A stretch of 64,000 bases of DNA from Phyto melanocephala. Taxonomy: Eukaryota; Arthropoda; Insecta; Diptera; Rhinophoridae. The stretch is from the NCBI GenBank assembly GCA_941918925.1, contig OW799237.1:55912997-55976996 (forward strand). The letters are read 5' to 3'. The notes under the pieces were generated by a model. It saw only the letters and a program-made list of their open reading frames with translations. It had not been told where the DNA came from and searched no databases. This document shows positions 22,381 to 34,433 of the stretch, piece by piece (position 1 is the first letter of the stretch; each line of letters starts with the position of its first letter). Both the position numbers and the translations under genes were made by a program.

Positions 22381-25048
22381 CTAGCATTTACCCCGCTATT
22401 TCAGCAGCGCAGTTCTTACTATGTATTGAATATTCAAGTTCTATTTATAATTATTAAATATTTTTGGTTCAACTCATGAAAATTTGTATCTCTGACTCAA
22501 TCAACTTAGAAAAATAAAAAGTAGAGTAAGGATATATCGGGCATATATTTTCTAACTAAAAGCAAGATCAATGCTACTGAGTTTCAAAAATTAAGATTCA
22601 TAATTTACAAAAATTACCCTAAAAAATACAAGTAACATTTTTTCCTTCACTAAAACTTCCACTTGGTTTATTATTACCTACATTCAGAATTCTATAAATA
22701 CATAAAAAATGAGAAAAAGTAATTTTGGTCGTTCATATTATTAGGAGTTAGACCACGGATCAAAAAAAACTAAGTTTAAGAATCGATGTTTACAAACGTA
22801 AAAATACAAAGAGTACAATAAAAATGCGAAAAGGCATTTTTGTGTCTCCAATATCATTTTAATCCTCAAATTAAATCAACAATACTTTATTTCAAAATTT
22901 TAGCTTTATAAACGTAGAAAATATAAAAAGTTCCATTAAAATTCAGTAAAGTACCTTTTTGGTCGCCTATAAAATTTCTAGTCTTACCTTATATCAATAG
23001 TCACTAAATTCGAAATTCTTGCTTCGCAAACGTTAAAAATACAAGGAGTACCATAAAAATTCACAATATTACCTTTGTGGTCGCCCATAACATTTTCAGT
23101 TTCACCTGGAATCAAACGTCTTTGATTGTACAATCCTACCTTCAAAATCGTACAACATACAAATAGTACCATAAAAACTCAAAAAGGTACTTTTAGGTCG
23201 CCCACAACATTTTTAGTCTTAACTTGTATCAATAGTCACTAATTTCAAAATTCTAACTTCGCAAACGTTGAAAATACAAAAAGTATCATAAAAATGCAAA
23301 AAAGTAGCTTTTGTGTCGCCCATAACATTTTTAGTCTCACCTGGAATCAATACCTTTTGTGTCGCCCATAACATTTTTAGTCTCATATGGAATCAATAGT
23401 CCTTGATTGTACAATCCTATCTTCATAAACGTAGAAAATACCAAAAGTACCGTTAACATTCAAAAAAAAGTACCTTTTTAGTCGCCCATAACATTTTTAG
23501 TCTCACCTGAAATCAAAAGTCCTTGATTGTACAATCCTACCTTAATAAACGTAAAAAATACAAAAAGTACCATAGAAATGCGAAAAAGTACATTTTTGGT
23601 CGCCCATAACATTTTTAGTCTGACCTGGAATCAAAAGTCCTTGATTGTACAATACTACCATCATAAACGTAGAAAATACTAAAAGTACCACAAAAATTAA
23701 AAAAAGTACGTTTTTTGTCGACCATAACAGTTTTAGTCTCACCTTGTATCAATAGTCCCTAATTTCAAAATTCTAGCTTCGCAAACATTGAAAATACCAA
23801 AAGTACCATACAAATTGTACAAAGTCTCACGTGGAATCCAAAGTCCTTGATTATACAATCCTACCTTCATAAACGTAAAAAATACAAAAAGTACCATAAA
23901 AACTCAAAAAAGTACCTTTTTGGTCGCCCAAAAAATTTTAAGTCTTACATTGTATCAATAGTCACTAAATTCGAAATTTTTGCTTCGCAAACGTTAAAAA
24001 TACAAAAAGGACCATAAAAATTCAAAAAAGTACCTTTTTGGTCGCCCATAACATTTTTAGTTTCACCTTGTATCAATTATCACTTATTTTAAAATTCTCA
24101 CCTGGAATCAATAGTCCTTTATTTTACTATTCTACTTTTATAAACGTAGAAAATACAAAAAGTACCATAGAAAAGCGAAAAAGTACATTTTTGGTCCAAG
24201 TTCCAAGTTTAAAATGTTCAAATATCTATGTAACAAAATATTTTAATAGATATGATTTAAAGTCAGTAAATCTATTCTTTTTTGCATAAAAGTAATTATG
24301 TTCTAAAAAGTACCAAACTTTTTCCCGATTTTTTCCCTTTCTACCCTGTTATGAATGTGTTTAATTTTTTTACTGAATTACATAATTTTTTATGACTGGT
24401 GAATCCCAATTAAAAATTTTGTGAAAATTGACCGTCCAATTAGGAATTACATACATTTTCCGGAATTTTCCCCTTTTCGGTACCTTTTTGGTCCCCAAAA
24501 AGTTTCCAAAAATTGTACATATTCTATTAGGCAATAATAATCATTAAATTTTATCCCATTGAATAATATAAGAAAAGTTTCTTTTAAAAAAAGTTCCCAA
24601 AAAAGGGACAATTTTTACCCCTTATACATATGAATTTAAAAAAAAAATATATTTTTTCGCGGATTACTTAAAACAGTTTAAATCTTTTTTCTAGCTTTAT
24701 GTGTTTGGAAGTTATGCAGGGTACCAAAAAAGTACCAAATTATAATTTTTACCCGTTTTCCCTCTTAGGGGTTGAAAATGAAAAAAAGGCCAGACACCTG
24801 TCAACTTATTTTTTGTGCAAATTATACTACAATTTAATTAGTATCATTTTTAGTTACGCAGATACAAGGTTACCGTTTTTACCCTTTTTTACCCCCTTAA
24901 AGTACGAATTTCCAAAAATCCCTTTTTAGTAAAGCTATACATTGAAAGGGGAACCGATTGTCCAAATTTCGTGTCTCTAGCTCTTTGTTTTTGGGCTGTG
25001 CGATGATGAATCAGTCAGTCAGTCACGTTAGTCCTTTATATATATAGA
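22381..25048 (-). mobile_element. Helitron family 2, complete non-autonomous copy
   Basis: On the minus strand it starts TCTATATATATAAAGGACTA (5' end at 25048, preceded by A) and ends with hairpin GCGCTGCTGAAATAGCGGGG, then TAAATGCTAG (3' end at 22381, followed by T). These are canonical Helitron termini at an A/T target. The 5' region has TGACTGACTGACTGA. Most of the rest is a tandem array (22760-24230) and a diverged GTACC-rich segment (24300-24950). No Rep/helicase is present. A degraded second copy lies at 61985-63307. Confidence 0.85.
22760..24230. repeat. Tandem array of about 117-bp units in Helitron family 2
   Basis: About eleven diverged units, each with AAAAAGTACC(T)TTTTGGTCGC, CCATAACATTTTTAGTCTCA and AATACAAAAAGTACCATAAA. 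Period is about 117 bp where measured (23500 to 23617). Short frames through it (22984-23172, 23542-23742) are chance frames. Confidence 0.8.
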
Positions 25049-25229
25049 TGAAACATGTGGAATTTCAGGTAAATCCTGGTACTAATGTTAAGTCTCATCT
25101 TTCAGAAAATTAAAAAGTGTACCTACCCTTGATTATAAACAGTAAAACTACTATGCTTCAACGTACTGGTCAGTATCTTTAAAACATTGCTGTTGTAATT
25201 AAAACCCGAATACATTAAATCGGCAAGGT

Positions 25230-25840
25230 TCTTAACAACTTCAAATTCCACGAAGCACTACGCAGTTAATTTTGACAACGAACATCCATCTTCATGCGTA
25301 AAAATTTAGTTTACTCAAGAGCTCAAACCATAAGGTCATGGAAAGCACCGCCAATAAGTAATGGAGCAAAGTCATGCCTATTTTTCGAAAAAATTCATCA
25401 ACTATCTGGAACCTGAAATTGCAGTGACTGTGAACGGCATTCGTTACAAGAACATGATAACGGAGATCTTGTAGCCTCAATTAGATGGCATGGGTATGGA
25501 CGACATTTGGTATCAGCAAAATGGCATCACCTACCACGCTAAACATAAAACAATTCATTTATTGCAGCAACAATTTTAATAACAAATTATCGCAAGAAAT
25601 TCTGATGCTAACTGGCCTGCAAGATTATGCGAAAAAAACCAGAAATAAATCGAGATCCAACCATCTACCCATGATGAGATGATGATGATGAGATGCAGCC
25701 AAAAAGTCATAAGAAATTTCATGAAGATAGTAATGGCATGTCGTTAAAGCCGTGGGGTTCATTTGACAGATATTTAATTTCATAGTTAGTCGCAAATAAT
25801 CTTCTTTAAAGTCCAATAAAAAATCGCAGCCAAGTGTTTA
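25230..25840 (+). pseudogene. Mariner (rosa-type) transposase relic
   Basis: A decayed transposase is visible on the plus strand in shifting frames: SRAQTI / APP near 25330, then VTVNGIRYKNMITEIL, PQLDGMGMDDIWYQQNGITY (the usual QQD catalytic Asp is Asn here) and HAKHKTIHLLQQQF, and a C-terminal RGVHLTDI near 25760 matching GGHLxDI ends of this family. Several stops and frameshifts. No TIRs recognised. It directly precedes the 3' end of the LOA-type LINE. Confidence 0.65.
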
Positions 25841-25847
25841 TATTAAT

Positions 25848-28404
25848 TCATATGGTTGACTTCGATTCTGGGTAAACTTGACTGTTCGAATTTGTCTTTA
25901 TGTTATATTGGACGAGCATTGTTTTTAAGAGCAATGTTTTTAAGAAAAGGTAAATGATCTCAGCCTGAAAAATAGTGTTGTGATCTGGTAGACGGAAGTA
26001 TTTGCTTCTATTTCGGCTTATGTCGTATAAGCCCATTCCAGTTTGGTCCCCAATCTTTGAACCGTCTGTATAAAGATCGATTCCGTGGGTGTTTCCCATC
26101 CTGATTATCTCATCCCATTCTCCCTCTTCCGGTATAATGGTGATGCAGTTAATATTCTCATATCTCATCGGGATTTTATCACATGTTATTTCCGTAATAT
26201 TTCCCATCGGTAAGATATCCGTTATTCTTAGGTATCTGGTCTTATGTTCTCTTATAAGCCACTCATCTATTGCCATTAATCTTGTGGCATCTAAGGCCGC
26301 TTCATATTTTACCTGTATCTCAATAGGCCAAATGGATAATATATTCTCAATGGCCATTGTCGATGTGGTCCTCATGGCGCCGCAAATACTAATGCAGCAC
26401 TGTCTCTGAATCTTTTGAAGAGGTTTTATATTCACCTTCTTCTCTAGGGATGTCCACCACACTAACGAAGCGTACGTAATTGTAGGCCGCAGTACACTCG
26501 TATATAGCCAATGTGTCATCCTTGGGCTTAAGCCCCATTTTGAGCCAATCATTCTTCTGCAGAGGGCCCATATTCTTTGAGCTCCCTCCACTTTACATTC
26601 AATGTGGTCCTTCCAGGATAGTCTCCAATCAAGTACTACTCCTAGGTATTTGACCTTCTTATCAATCTTAATTGTCTTATTCCGAAAGATGGGATAGCTA
26701 TGCACCGGTATCCTCCTCTTTCTCGTAAACAAATAGATTTCAGTCTTTTCCGGGTTGACATTGAGCCCTCGCTCCTTCGCCCAGTTATAGGATATATTCA
26801 AAGCCTCCATTGCTCTCATACATAAAGAATTTGGATTCGTCCCCCTGATCAGTATCGCAACATCATCTGCGTAACAGATAGGCTTGAATCCCTCGTTCGA
26901 TAGAATCCTCAGTAGACTATGTATGGTAGTTACCCATAATAATGGAGATAAAATACCTCCCTGCGGGGTTCCTCGACATACTTTGTCCCTTCTTCTTACT
27001 CCATTCGCCTCACAATTTATCCATCTGTTCCTTAACATATTGCTAATCCATGCAATTAAGACATGGCTTAACCCTAAGTTTTCCAAGGAACCGATAAGAC
27101 TCGAGGTCATTACGTTATTGAAAGCTCCTTCTATGTCCATGAATACGCCCATGGTATACATACCCAGGTCGAAGGATCTTTCTATATGATAAACAACCTC
27201 CTGAAGAGCAGTCTCAGTAGATCTGCCCTTGATATAGGCGTGTTGTCCAAATCTCATTGAATCGCCTGGTAATCGTCTTCTGACCATTCCATCGACGATA
27301 CGCTCCATGGTTTTCAATAAGAATGATGTTAAGCTTATGGGTCTATAAGCTTTAGGATTCGCGTAATTTTCCTTCCCTGGTTTAGGTATGAAGACGACTC
27401 TCGCCTCCCTCCATTCCACAGGGGTATACGCATATTTCAGGCAAGTAGTAAAAATATTCGCCAGCCTTATATCGATTAGGTCAATGCTTCTTTGTAGGAG
27501 AGCCGGAAAAATTCCGTCCGTCCCTGGTGCCTTATATGGCAAGAAACTATTTACCGCCTCTCTTACCATCTTTGTGGTTATAATTATGTCCGTCGTGGCA
27601 CTACCGTCATGGGGGTGTGGAATTTCTCCGTTATCCGCCATTTCCGTTTGGAAGTGTGCCTCTATCAGTATTCCTAGCGTCTCCTCCATCGGCTCCGACC
27701 CTTTCCCGTTCGAGTCAACGAGGGTTTCCGGTTGGGTGTGGGTTTTCGATAGGAATTTCTTAATTCTAGAAACGTCATTCACGCTGTCCACCTGATTGCA
27801 AAAAAGCCTCCAGGATCTGCGTTTGGCGATTCTTATTGCCTTGTTGTATATTCTGAGCTTCTCACTGTAATCGTCCCAGTATACTGATTGTTTCTTTCGA
27901 TAGGCTCTGTTAAATAGCCTTCGGGTTTCTTTCCTAATATTAATCAGTTCAGCTGTCATCCAGGGCTTTTCCCTTGGGGTTCGCCTTTGTCGGAGTGGAC
28001 AATGCTCCTCAAAAGTTTCCCTAAAATCGGCAGTCAGTCTTCCCACCATCGAATCTATCGTGTCCAAATTTTCATCCGGTTCTGGATAGTTTTCGAGTTT
28101 ATGTTGAAGACTTAACCTAAAATTTGGCCAGTCCGTTCTGGCCTTATTCCTAAAAGTCACCGGTTCCGGTGGCGGATGAGTTAAGATCATAAAAATATAG
28201 CGATGGTCCGAAAAAAAGTGCATATCAGATACGTGCCAAATTTTATCAAATTAAAATTTCTGAACATATAGTCACATCAATTACCTCTTCCCTAATTCTG
28301 TTAATATATGTAGGTTTATTACCTGAGTTAAGGGTAAATAAGTTATTAGCATTTAGGAATTCCCATAGGGCGTCTCCTCTCTTGTTACAGTTCGTGCTGC
28401 CCCA
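25848..28404 (-). pseudogene. LOA-type LINE ORF2 (endonuclease end, RT, RNase H)
   Basis: The main frame 28223-25848 codes 791 residues. In order: endonuclease end with SDHRYI; linker; reverse transcriptase with KAPGTDGIFP, FIPKPGK, YRPISLTS, DIEGAFNNV, GTPQGGILSPLLW and YADDVAI (catalytic pair), KYLGVVLD; then an RNase H start with DLYTDGSK and FQAEI. The frame ends soon after the RNase H Glu, so the element is 3'-truncated. Upstream (28240-28404), across a frameshift, lie more endonuclease residues: NHSWGSTNCNKRGDALWEF and TLNSGNKPTYINRIREEVID. The 5' side is cut at the junction with the gypsy relic at 28412. RNase H plus these RT motifs suggest the LOA clade (Bilbo/Baggins-like); I-clade is the alternative. 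The long intact frame implies relative youth. Confidence 0.85.
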
Positions 28405-28411
28405 CGAATGA

Positions 28412-31378
28412 TTTTATGATTAGTCATGTCATTAATCTGCACATGGGGCAGAAGGTAATGATTTGGAGGAATGTTGAAATACCCCTAGACGTTGGTTATG
28501 AAAGTAAGGTGCATGTAAGGAAACTAGTTGCTACAGAATATGAGAAAATACCACCACAGTCAGAAAGTGTAGTATGGGCGCGTATAGAGGGAGATTGTGT
28601 GGACAACCGGTTGTGGGTGGTAGAACAAGCAGATATAAAAAGTGACCTAATAACAGCAAAAGCCCTTGTCAAAACCAGCAATGACGGAAGAGTCCCTGTA
28701 AGAGTGCTTAACCTTTCTGCCTGTGAAAAAGTCGTCAAGACAAAGTCCGAAATAGGTCAATGTGCTAAAGCTGAGGCGATAATAACCTGCGAAGTGAAAT
28801 CGGGTCCTGTCAGTATGTCAAACATAGAGCAGGAGATGCTAGCAGAATACGTAGAGAAGTGGGTTAAAGGATTTTCTCCGTCCGATAGGAATAAAACAAA
28901 ACAGCTACTTAGAAAACATGCATCCATCTTCGCTCTGAAAGGTCAACATCAAGGTAGAACATCACTTGTGAAACATCAGATAAATACCAGCGATGCAATG
29001 CCTATAAAACAAGCTCCTAGAAGTATTCCTCTAGCGAAACGTAATGAAGTCAAAGAGCTTGTCAATGAAATGGAGCAGAATGGAGTAATAGAACCTTCTT
29101 CAAGTCCTTTGAGCTCACCGGTAGTTTTGGTTAAAAAGAAAGATGGCAGCACAAGATTTTGCGTCGATTATAGAAAACTGAATGACGTCACTAAGAAGGA
29201 CAGCTATCCACTACCAAGGATAGATGACACTCTGGACACGCTAGCTGGAACAAAATGGTTCTCTACATTAGACCTGCAAAGTGGTTATTGGCAAGTAGAA
29301 ATATGTGATAGAGATAAGTAGAAAACAGCTTTTAGTGCAAGTGACGGGCTATGGCAATTTAACGTGATGCCATTTGGACTATGCAACGCTCCAGCCACAT
29401 TCGAGCGATTAATGGAACGCGTATTAAGGGGACTTCATTGGAAGACATGCCTGGTGTATCTTGATGACATAATTGTCATGGGTAAAAGTTTTGACGGTCA
29501 CCTGAAAAATCTAGAAGAAGTCCTTAAACGAATATCAGTGGCTGGACTTAAACTAAGCGCCAAGAAATGTGCATTGTTCCAGAAAGAGGTAAAGTACTTG
29601 GAGCATCGAGTCGCAGAGGATACTATATCAACTGACGAAGATAAAGTTCAAGCTGTGAAGGACTGGCCTCGCCCGAAAAATATGCATGAGTTACGGAGTT
29701 TTCTAGGCCTCTGTACCTACTACAGGCGATTTGTGCCGAATTTCGTCAGTGTCGCTGCCAGTCTACATGAGCTCACCAAGAAGTTACGACCATTCCTGTG
29801 GGCTGCAGCACAAGAAGAAGCATTCCAGAAGCTGAAGGAGTTATTATGCATAGCACCAGTTTTAGCATAACCTATCGCTGGAGAGAAATTTGTATTGGAT
29901 AGCGATACGAGTGGCTACGGCATAGGTGGTGTTCTTTCGCAGGTTGTTAATGAAACAGAAAAGGTGATAGGGTACTACAGTCGAACACTCTCGAAGCCTA
30001 AAAGAAATTATTGTGTAATACGTCGAGAGCTTCTGGCAGTTGTAGAGTGTGTAAAGCATTACCACAAATATCTGTATGGACAACACTTCGAACTAAGAAC
30101 CGATCACTCTGCACTCAGATGGTTGCTACAATTTAAACAACCGGAAGGACAGTTAGCCCGTTAGATTGAACGTCTCCTGAGCTACAATTTCAGAATTAAG
30201 CACAGAAAGGGCACTAAACGTGGAAATGCAGATGCACTCTCCCGAATACCGTGCAGATTGGAGTGCAAACACTGTGTCGTTGACGTTTGACTAACACATA
30301 TAGAGACAAGTGACGACTGATCAGCGGCGCAAAGAGACGATCCCATACTGACAAAAATTATGTCAGCAAAGGAGGAAGACAAAAGGCCAACCCGTAACCA
30401 AATATCAGCGGAATGTCCACTGATGAAATCATACTGGGAGCTATGGAATAGTATGCAGGTTATTAACGGATGCCTTTATCGCAAATGGGAAAGTACTGAT
30501 GGTAAATCGACAACAAATCTAATTGTGGTGCCATCCACTAAAGTCAAGTGGTGGTCATCTTGGTGTAACAAAAACCATAGAAAAGATAAAGCCAGAGGTA
30601 TACGCAATACCAAACCAAGAAGCTAAAACTGTCGTAAACGCATTTGTGAACAACTGGGTGTACCGCTATGGAGTTCCGCTTGAGCTACATTCTGATCAGG
30701 GAAGATATTTTGAATCTGCGATATTCCAGGAAATGTGCGAACTATACGGTATCCGAAAAACGAGGACTACGCCACTGCATCCACAATTTGATGGCATGGT
30801 CAAGAGATTTAACTGCACGCTAGAGGAACACTTGAGAAAAGTGGCCAGTGCACACCAAAAGGACTGGGATGAGCACATACCAAAATTTCTGTTGGCATAC
30901 AGGTCAGCCGTTAATGACTCTACCTCCCGAACTCCTGCAAAAATTTTGTTTGGAACGGAGCTGAAACTGCCAGGTGATCTAGAATTCGGTATTAATCCCT
31001 CGACAATAGATGAGCACGAAGAAGACATTTCAAGGGGACAAAAAGATCTCGACGAAATTCATGAATTCCTTCGTGGCCGAATAAAAATGACCAGCGACAA
31101 GAAAAAGGCCAGATATGACCGAGCAGTAAATTCTGAAGGTTGTAATGAGGGTCAGCTAGTTCTACTATATAACCCACAACGAAAAAAAGGACTGTCTCCT
31201 AAATTGCAAACTCATTGGGATGGGCCATATAAGGTGATAAAATGAATAAATGATGTTGTGTATAGAATATTTACACAAGTACAATAGCCCAAGATCAAAT
31301 ATGAAAGTGGTTCATCTCGAGCGCCTCTCTAAGTACGGAAAAAGTGAATTTGTGCCTATTCGGGACGAACAGGCTTAA
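28412..31378 (+). pseudogene. Ty3/gypsy pol, 5'-truncated and broken
   Basis: Frame 28416 starts in the region after the protease (VEIPLDVGYESKV). Reverse transcriptase follows: PLSSPVVLVKKKDGSTRFCV, DYRKLNDVT, FSTLDLQSGYWQVE, MPFGLCNAPATFERLME, VYLDDIIVMG (YLDD). RNase H: FVLDSDTSGYGIGGVLSQ, LRTDHSALRWL. Integrase: HLGVTKTIEKIK then HSDQG, HPQFDGM (catalytic region), LLAYRSAVN. In-frame stops lie at 29319-29321 (TAG), 29868-29870 (TAA), 30162-30164 (TAG) and two TGAs near 30290-30320; a frameshift lies near 30545. The integrase lacks the rest of the HHCC finger and the first catalytic Asp because of an in-frame deletion after TIEKIK (about 30590). A further stop is at 31243-31245; the terminal region ends ...RDEQA at 31378. 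Gag and the 5' LTR are absent. Confidence 0.88.
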
Positions 31379-31389
31379 GCGGGCGGTAG

Positions 31390-31885
31390 TGTTACAGATT
31401 TATTTTTAAAAAGCTTAATTTGCATTATAATTTATTTTATTTTTAGTAGTTTAAGTTACTGTAGTTTTGTTTGTATTAGTTTATTTCGCTGTTTGTTTGA
31501 ACATGATATTAAGTTGTTATTATGTGTAGCATACTTTAAGGTACTTCTATTATTCCTGCATATTACTAAACGTCTTAATTTAAATGTAACGGTTTTCGAA
31601 TGTACATACGAGAACTTTGTCGAATGTTACCGAACACCACTATGTTACTATAAATAGCCGAACAACACAGCTAACATGATCAGTCTAACAATAGAGCTTG
31701 CAAAGCGCGTATCAAAGTGAGTTTGATAATAAAAGTGTATAACGATAAGTGTAATAAGTGAAGTGCTATAAAAACCATATCTGAGTATATTTAAATAAAT
31801 AAAGTGCTCTTAATTTTATAACTAATTTCAAGTGCTTTTAATTGCAATAAAAGAACTCAAGGCGTATTGTACCTCACAAGTGTCT
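31390..31885 (+). repeat. 3' LTR of the truncated gypsy element
   Basis: Starts TGTTACAGATTT directly after a purine-rich tract (GCGGGCGGTAG), the polypurine-tract position just downstream of pol. It contains a TATA box and initiator and, downstream, several AATAAA signals. The likely end is TGTACCTCACA near 31885. The end is uncertain because there is no 5' LTR to compare. Confidence 0.6.
31650..31684 (+). promoter_or_regulatory. TATA box and initiator in the LTR
   Basis: TATAAATAG at 31650-31658 and TCAGT at 31680-31684, spaced 30 bases start to start, as expected for an insect RNA polymerase II core promoter (TCAGT initiator). Confidence 0.6.
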
Positions 31886-32390
31886 ACTGCACACACATTG
31901 CCCACTCTGAAATTCATACATACAATCCAAATTAAAGTAGAGTATACAATAGATCAAATAACTGCATTTATCAATTAACCCTCATTCACTAGAATATAGG
32001 ACAAGTATGCATGGAAATGAATACATGTTACTCAATCAGAATGCAAACAAACCATATTGAGTGTTTTGATGGAAATGAGTACATTTACAAATACCAACAT
32101 TCTGATTGGCTAGTACAATTACAGAGAGAGTAAATCTTGATAAAGACAAATAGAACTTTGTCAATAAGTATAATAAGTTGGAAAGGTAAGAATTAATTTC
32201 AAACTTAGTATATAAGAACAGATAAAATTAAATAAAATCAGACTTGAAATTACAATACTAATTCGGCAACAACCTGCCTTGTGTTTTAATCAAAAGTCTC
32301 AAAGGCAATTCGGCAGTTCCTTTGAACGCCTTGCAAATCAGCTGAAACCCTGACAGCTACGAAAAATAACCAAGGGCTATAGGAAACTTA
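31886..32390 (+). other. Possible solo LTR
   Basis: This stretch has TATATAAGAAC (about 32210), AATAAAATCAGAC and a TTCGGCA-repeat tail (ACTAATTCGGCAACAACC; GCAATTCGGCAGTTCC) ending near CTGAAACCCTGACA, all reminiscent of insect LTRs. I see no matching partner or clear TSD, so this is weak. Confidence 0.3.
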
Positions 32391-33039
32391 TACAACACTA
32401 CACAAGAAAAACTATTACAAAGGTTTATTTAAAGGAAATAATCCAACATTCATTCTAATCGACTGGCAGATGGATCCGCTGAATTAAAAACCGGTAAAAA
32501 AATCATGTTATGCAACTGACAAAATAATAAAGGGGATACAATTATAACAAATTTCGATCATGCCTTGCGTTTACGCAATGTCTAAGGTTGGAAAAAAAGA
32601 ATCGTCATGAAAAACGAAGCAGGTAAATACGTCATGTATAGGCAGCCATGTTAAACAATTATAGCAAGAGCATGGAGCATGGAAATGCAATTCAGAAATA
32701 CCAAATAAATCTACGTAAAAAGAATTGGCATTGGACTTTGTGTTGTACTACTGTAAATTCGGCAGTTTTAAACGCTTATAAATTGCATTATTTGATTGCA
32801 ATGATGATTGAAAAACCGATGAGTCAAAAATAATTAAGAATCGTTGTAACGGAAGCTCTTTTTTAACTGAGACGAAAGAAACTGCCGATGATGAAGTCGA
32901 TGATAAGGAATATCGGTCAGCAAGAATTGAGAGGGACCCTTCTTAATCAGAAATCCCGTTGCAAAAGGTCGTCGCTGTCACTTGGGATGTGGTAAGCCAT
33001 TAAATTATATTTGCGTGTAATGCAATATGTATCGCGATC
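32391..33039. other. No gene seen
   Basis: Mostly AT-rich sequence. A short coding-like stretch at 32880-32990 (DDEVDDKEYRSARIERDPS) ends at a stop and matches nothing I recognise. Confidence 0.4.
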
Positions 33040-33215
33040 AGTGTTGCCAGTTCTTGATGACAAGAAAAAAATAATTCCATACAAAAAAGGGCTAAAAAAG
33101 GTTAAAAAGACGCTAACAATTTCAAAGGAGATTTTACTAAAAACAATAATTTTTTAGTCAAAAGCATTAATATGTAAATAGTTTTTAACATTCACTCAGA
33201 AAATTATAACAGCAA
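33040..33215 (+). repeat. Dispersed repeat starting CAGTGTTGCCAG, copy 1
   Basis: Shares AGTGTTGCCAG, TTCTTGATGACAAG, AATTCCATACAAAA and the run TTTTACTAAAAACAAT to TAGTTTTTAACATTCAC with 34434-34477 plus 35239-35330. The start resembles hAT-type termini (CAGTGTTGCCA), but no closing inverted end was found. Confidence 0.55.
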
Positions 33216-33448
33216 GATCAAAAAGTAGTCCTTAAAATTATTTTAAAGTGTAAAATCAGTTAAAATAAAATGAAAATTTTTAAAAAATAATTTCAATTAA
33301 ATACTGACTTTTAGTCAAAGTAAAAATTTTCAGTAATTTTAATGCATACTTAGCCAAAGTTTAAAATGCGGATGTGTAGGTAAGCGAGTTACCCAACAAA
33401 CAAAATTAGTAGAACTTTAAATATGAAACTATTCTTCATAAGCTAATA

Positions 33449-34366
33449 CAGGATGTCCGCCGGGCAGGTAAGTAATCTATTTTGTTTTACCATTTTGGTA
33501 AACATTAGTCTTTAACAATTCATATTTGGCAAAGAATAACTTTGGCCACAATGTTGAACAAAGATTTGCATTTGTTTCCATTTAATATTCACTTGACACA
33601 AGAGCTTCTTCCAGAAGACCATTTACGCCACCACACATATGCCAATAGAATGTTAAAGCTTGCACATGACAACCCTGGTTTTCATGAAAAAATCATAACA
33701 CACATTTTCATTTGAATGGATATGTGAATGAACAGAATAGTCGGTTCTGGGCAATGTGAGAAAGCCTAGTGTGTTATTGGTCAGGAGGAATCATTGGACC
33801 TTACTTCTTTGAAACTGAAAACGGTGTAACGGTAACTGTCAATGGGGAGCGATATCGTAATAAATATGATTGAAAACTTTTTAACGTCACAACTGCATGA
33901 TTTGGGCTTGTCTAACATGTGGTTTCAACAAGACGGTGCCACATCGCATACAGCCAGGATTACAATGGAATTACTGCGAGACCGCTTTCCACAATAATTT
34001 ATTCCAAGTAATGGTGATGTTGATTGACCTCCACGGTCGCCTGATTTGACTACTCCGGACTTCTTTTTGTGTGGATATTTAAAACGCAAGATTTATGCAA
34101 ACACACCAGAAACGCTAAACCAAATAAAAAATATATTCGTGATGAAATTAAGAAATACCGCGTAAAATGTGAGAATGGAATGAAAAATGTGCTCAAAAGG
34201 GCTCGCATTTGTGAAGCTAACAGAGGCGGACATTTATCTGTTATTGTATTCCATACATAATTGGCGACATTAAATAAAACGTTTTTCAATATAAGATCCA
34301 TTCTCTTTTATCTACTCAAAAATTGTAAACAAACAAAGTATATACTACTTTCCGGCGGGCACCCTG
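33449..34366 (+). mobile_element. Rosa-type (DD41D-spaced) mariner, deleted
   Basis: Ends CAGGATGTCCGCCGGGCAG and CCGGCGGGCACCCTG are inverted repeats flanked by TA (33447-33448 and 34367-34368). The 918-bp interior is a decayed transposase in shifting frames: FHLNGYVNEQNSRFW (about 33700), SGGIIGPYFFE, NGVTVTVNGERYRN, FQQDGATSHTARITMELLRD, RSPDLTTPDFFLC and a C-terminal ICEANRGGHLS. There are 41 codons between the Asp of QQD and the Asp of TTPD. The N-terminal third is mostly missing. Frames at 34050-34301 and 34069-34260 include the C-terminal end. Confidence 0.8.
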
Positions 34367-34433
34367 TATTTAAGGTGAGGTAAGGTGGTTATATGCAATT
34401 TTAATGAAGGACAATCAAAGCGAATTCACGACC

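Noticed and set aside
26089..27795. Plus-strand frames of 101-135 codons
   Set aside because: Shadows of the LOA-type LINE reverse transcriptase on the minus strand.
28416..31245. Domesticated gypsy-derived host gene
   Set aside because: Multiple in-frame stops, a frameshift and an integrase deletion; LTR still attached.
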